From NCBI GenBank assembly GCA_035275065.1, contig DATENM010000054.1, positions 124,001-188,000 of the forward strand: 64,000 nt of DNA. Reading direction: 5' to 3'. Below the pieces are notes generated by a model, which made no database searches, had not been told where the DNA came from, and saw only the letters and a list, made by a program, of their open reading frames with translations. This document shows positions 63,052-64,000 of the stretch, in pieces. A program made the position numbers and the translations under genes. The DNA is from Blastocatellia bacterium. GTDB lineage: Bacteria; Acidobacteriota; Blastocatellia; UBA7656. The stretch's first letter is position 1, and each line of letters starts with the position of its first letter.

Positions 63052-64000
63052 ATGGCTTCGATCTTCTCTCGTCGTCAATTCATCTTCGGCATCGGCGCGT
63101 CCGTGGCCTTTGCATCCCGACGCCCGACCGTCGCGGCGCGCTCGCTTGCGGCGCGCCACACGTCAAAGAAGCATGTGGTCGCGGCTGATCCCTTCACGCT
63201 CGCCGTCATCACCGACGAGATCAGTCAGGACTTCGGCCACGCGCTTGAAGTCGCGGCGAAAGAGTTCGGCCTCGGCTTTGTCGAGCTGCGCGAGCTATGG
63301 GGCAAAAACCTGTTTGCGCTCGACGCCAAACAGGTGGCCGAAGCCCGCGCCCTGCTGAAGCGTTTCAACCTGCGCGTCTCGTCCATCGCCTCGCCCATCT
63401 TCAAGGTGGACTGGCCGGGCGCGCCGCTCTCGCCCTTCAGCCCGAAGCGCGATCAGTTCGGCGCCCGCTACACCTTCGAGCAACAAGACGAGCTATTAGA
63501 GCGCGGCTTCGAGCTGGCGCGCACGCTTGAAACCGGCAACCTGCGCATCTTCGATTTCTGGCGGCTCGACGACCAGAAGCCTTACCGCGCGGCTATCGAT
63601 AAAAAGCTCGCCGAAGCCGCGGCGAAGGCGGGCCAGCACGGCTTCACTCTGCTGCTTGAAAACGAGCATGCCTGCAACACCGCGACGGGAGCCGAAGCGG
63701 CGCGCACGCTTAAGGCGGTGCCGTCGCCGCACCTGAAGTTGAACTGGGACCCCGGCAACGCGGCGGCGCGCGGCGAGTCGCCCTTCCCCGACGGCTACGC
63801 GCTGCTGCCCAAGGCGCGCATCGGCTACATGCACTGCAAGGACCTCATCCGCAAGCCGTCGGGCGGCACCGAGTGGGCAGCCATGGGCAAAGGCGTCATC
63901 GATTACGTCGGCCAGTTTCGCGCCTTGAAGCGCGACGGCTATCGCGGCTTCTTGAGTCTGGAAACCCACTGGCGCGGCGGCGGCACGCCTGAAGAATCGT
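63052..64000 (+). CDS. Tat-exported sugar phosphate isomerase/epimerase-like protein (partial)
   Basis: Open at the right edge; 316 codons are present with no stop. The N-terminus has a twin-arginine signal (FSRRQFIFGIGASVAFA). The rest is a TIM barrel of the AP endonuclease 2/xylose-isomerase-like fold: AVITDEISQDFGHALEVAAKEFGLGFVELRELWG, LLLENEHACNT, LNWDPGNAA, and MHCKDLIRKP give the His/Asp/Glu metal-site pattern. Role in carbohydrate metabolism is inferred; the substrate is unknown. Confidence 0.83.
   Translation, partial: MASIFSRRQFIFGIGASVAFASRRPTVAARSLAARHTSKKHVVAADPFTLAVITDEISQDFGHALEVAAKEFGLGFVELRELWGKNLFALDAKQVAEARALLKRFNLRVSSIASPIFKVDWPGAPLSPFSPKRDQFGARYTFEQQDELLERGFELARTLETGNLRIFDFWRLDDQKPYRAAIDKKLAEAAAKAGQHGFTLLLENEHACNTATGAEAARTLKAVPSPHLKLNWDPGNAAARGESPFPDGYALLPKARIGYMHCKDLIRKPSGGTEWAAMGKGVIDYVGQFRALKRDGYRGFLSLETHWRGGGTPEES

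Overview
The window is a 64 kb stretch of GC-rich bacterial chromosome. Several traits suggest a soil member of the Acidobacteriota, perhaps the Blastocatellia: asparagine/threonine/serine-rich linker repeats, many exported BNR-repeat, DUF885 and LolA-like proteins, a glucuronoarabinoxylan glycosidase set, and a secreted metzincin with a calcium-loop tail. This placement is inferred from gene content; no rRNA or marker gene is present to prove it.

Left flank (1-17.3 kb): mostly housekeeping and envelope genes. They are the tip of a probable sodium:solute symporter, dUTPase, a bacterial eRF1-like protein divergent from the ribosomal ABC-F factor EttA, a DUF885 lipoprotein, a membrane protein with an ANTNS repeat linker in an operon with a peptidoglycan amidase, MsrP/MsrQ, a DUF1223 protein, a VanX-type dipeptidase, TrxC, an iron-permease-family protein, a large Asp-box propeller protein, a LolA-like protein, and tRNA-Asn with its terminator.

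Centre (17.3-51.3 kb): a complete-looking extracellular contractile injection system (eCIS) locus, all on the + strand. A sigma-54 activator with a degenerate receiver is followed by a good -24/-12 promoter, then small proteins, sheath, tube, a T4 gp26-like hub protein, a proline-rich protein, a Pvc16-type cap with IPT repeats, the AAA+ ATPase, the baseplate series (CIS tube domain, LysM, gpD, gpV, small protein, gp25, gpJ, gpI), probable fibres, an exported membrane-anchored protein, and a cargo block. The cargo block holds three proteins sharing an N-terminal cassette: two with full DUF4157 (eCIS core) domains and one that instead carries an HEMAH metallopeptidase plus a peptidoglycan-binding domain. 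A 13-bp-stem terminator closes the locus. Notable points are a roughly 90-residue module repeated in the sheath, gpI and a fibre, the fusion of gpI to FN3 and propeller domains, no recognisable tape-measure gene, and near-identical DNA cassettes at the start of the cargo genes. There are no capsid, terminase, integrase or lysis genes, so it is not a prophage.

Right flank (51.3-64 kb): a YegS-like lipid kinase, SurE, three secreted glycosidases that fit xylan side-chain and backbone removal (GH3, GH67, GH127), a two-gene unit with a secreted metzincin, and the start of a Tat-exported sugar isomerase/epimerase-like protein running off the end.
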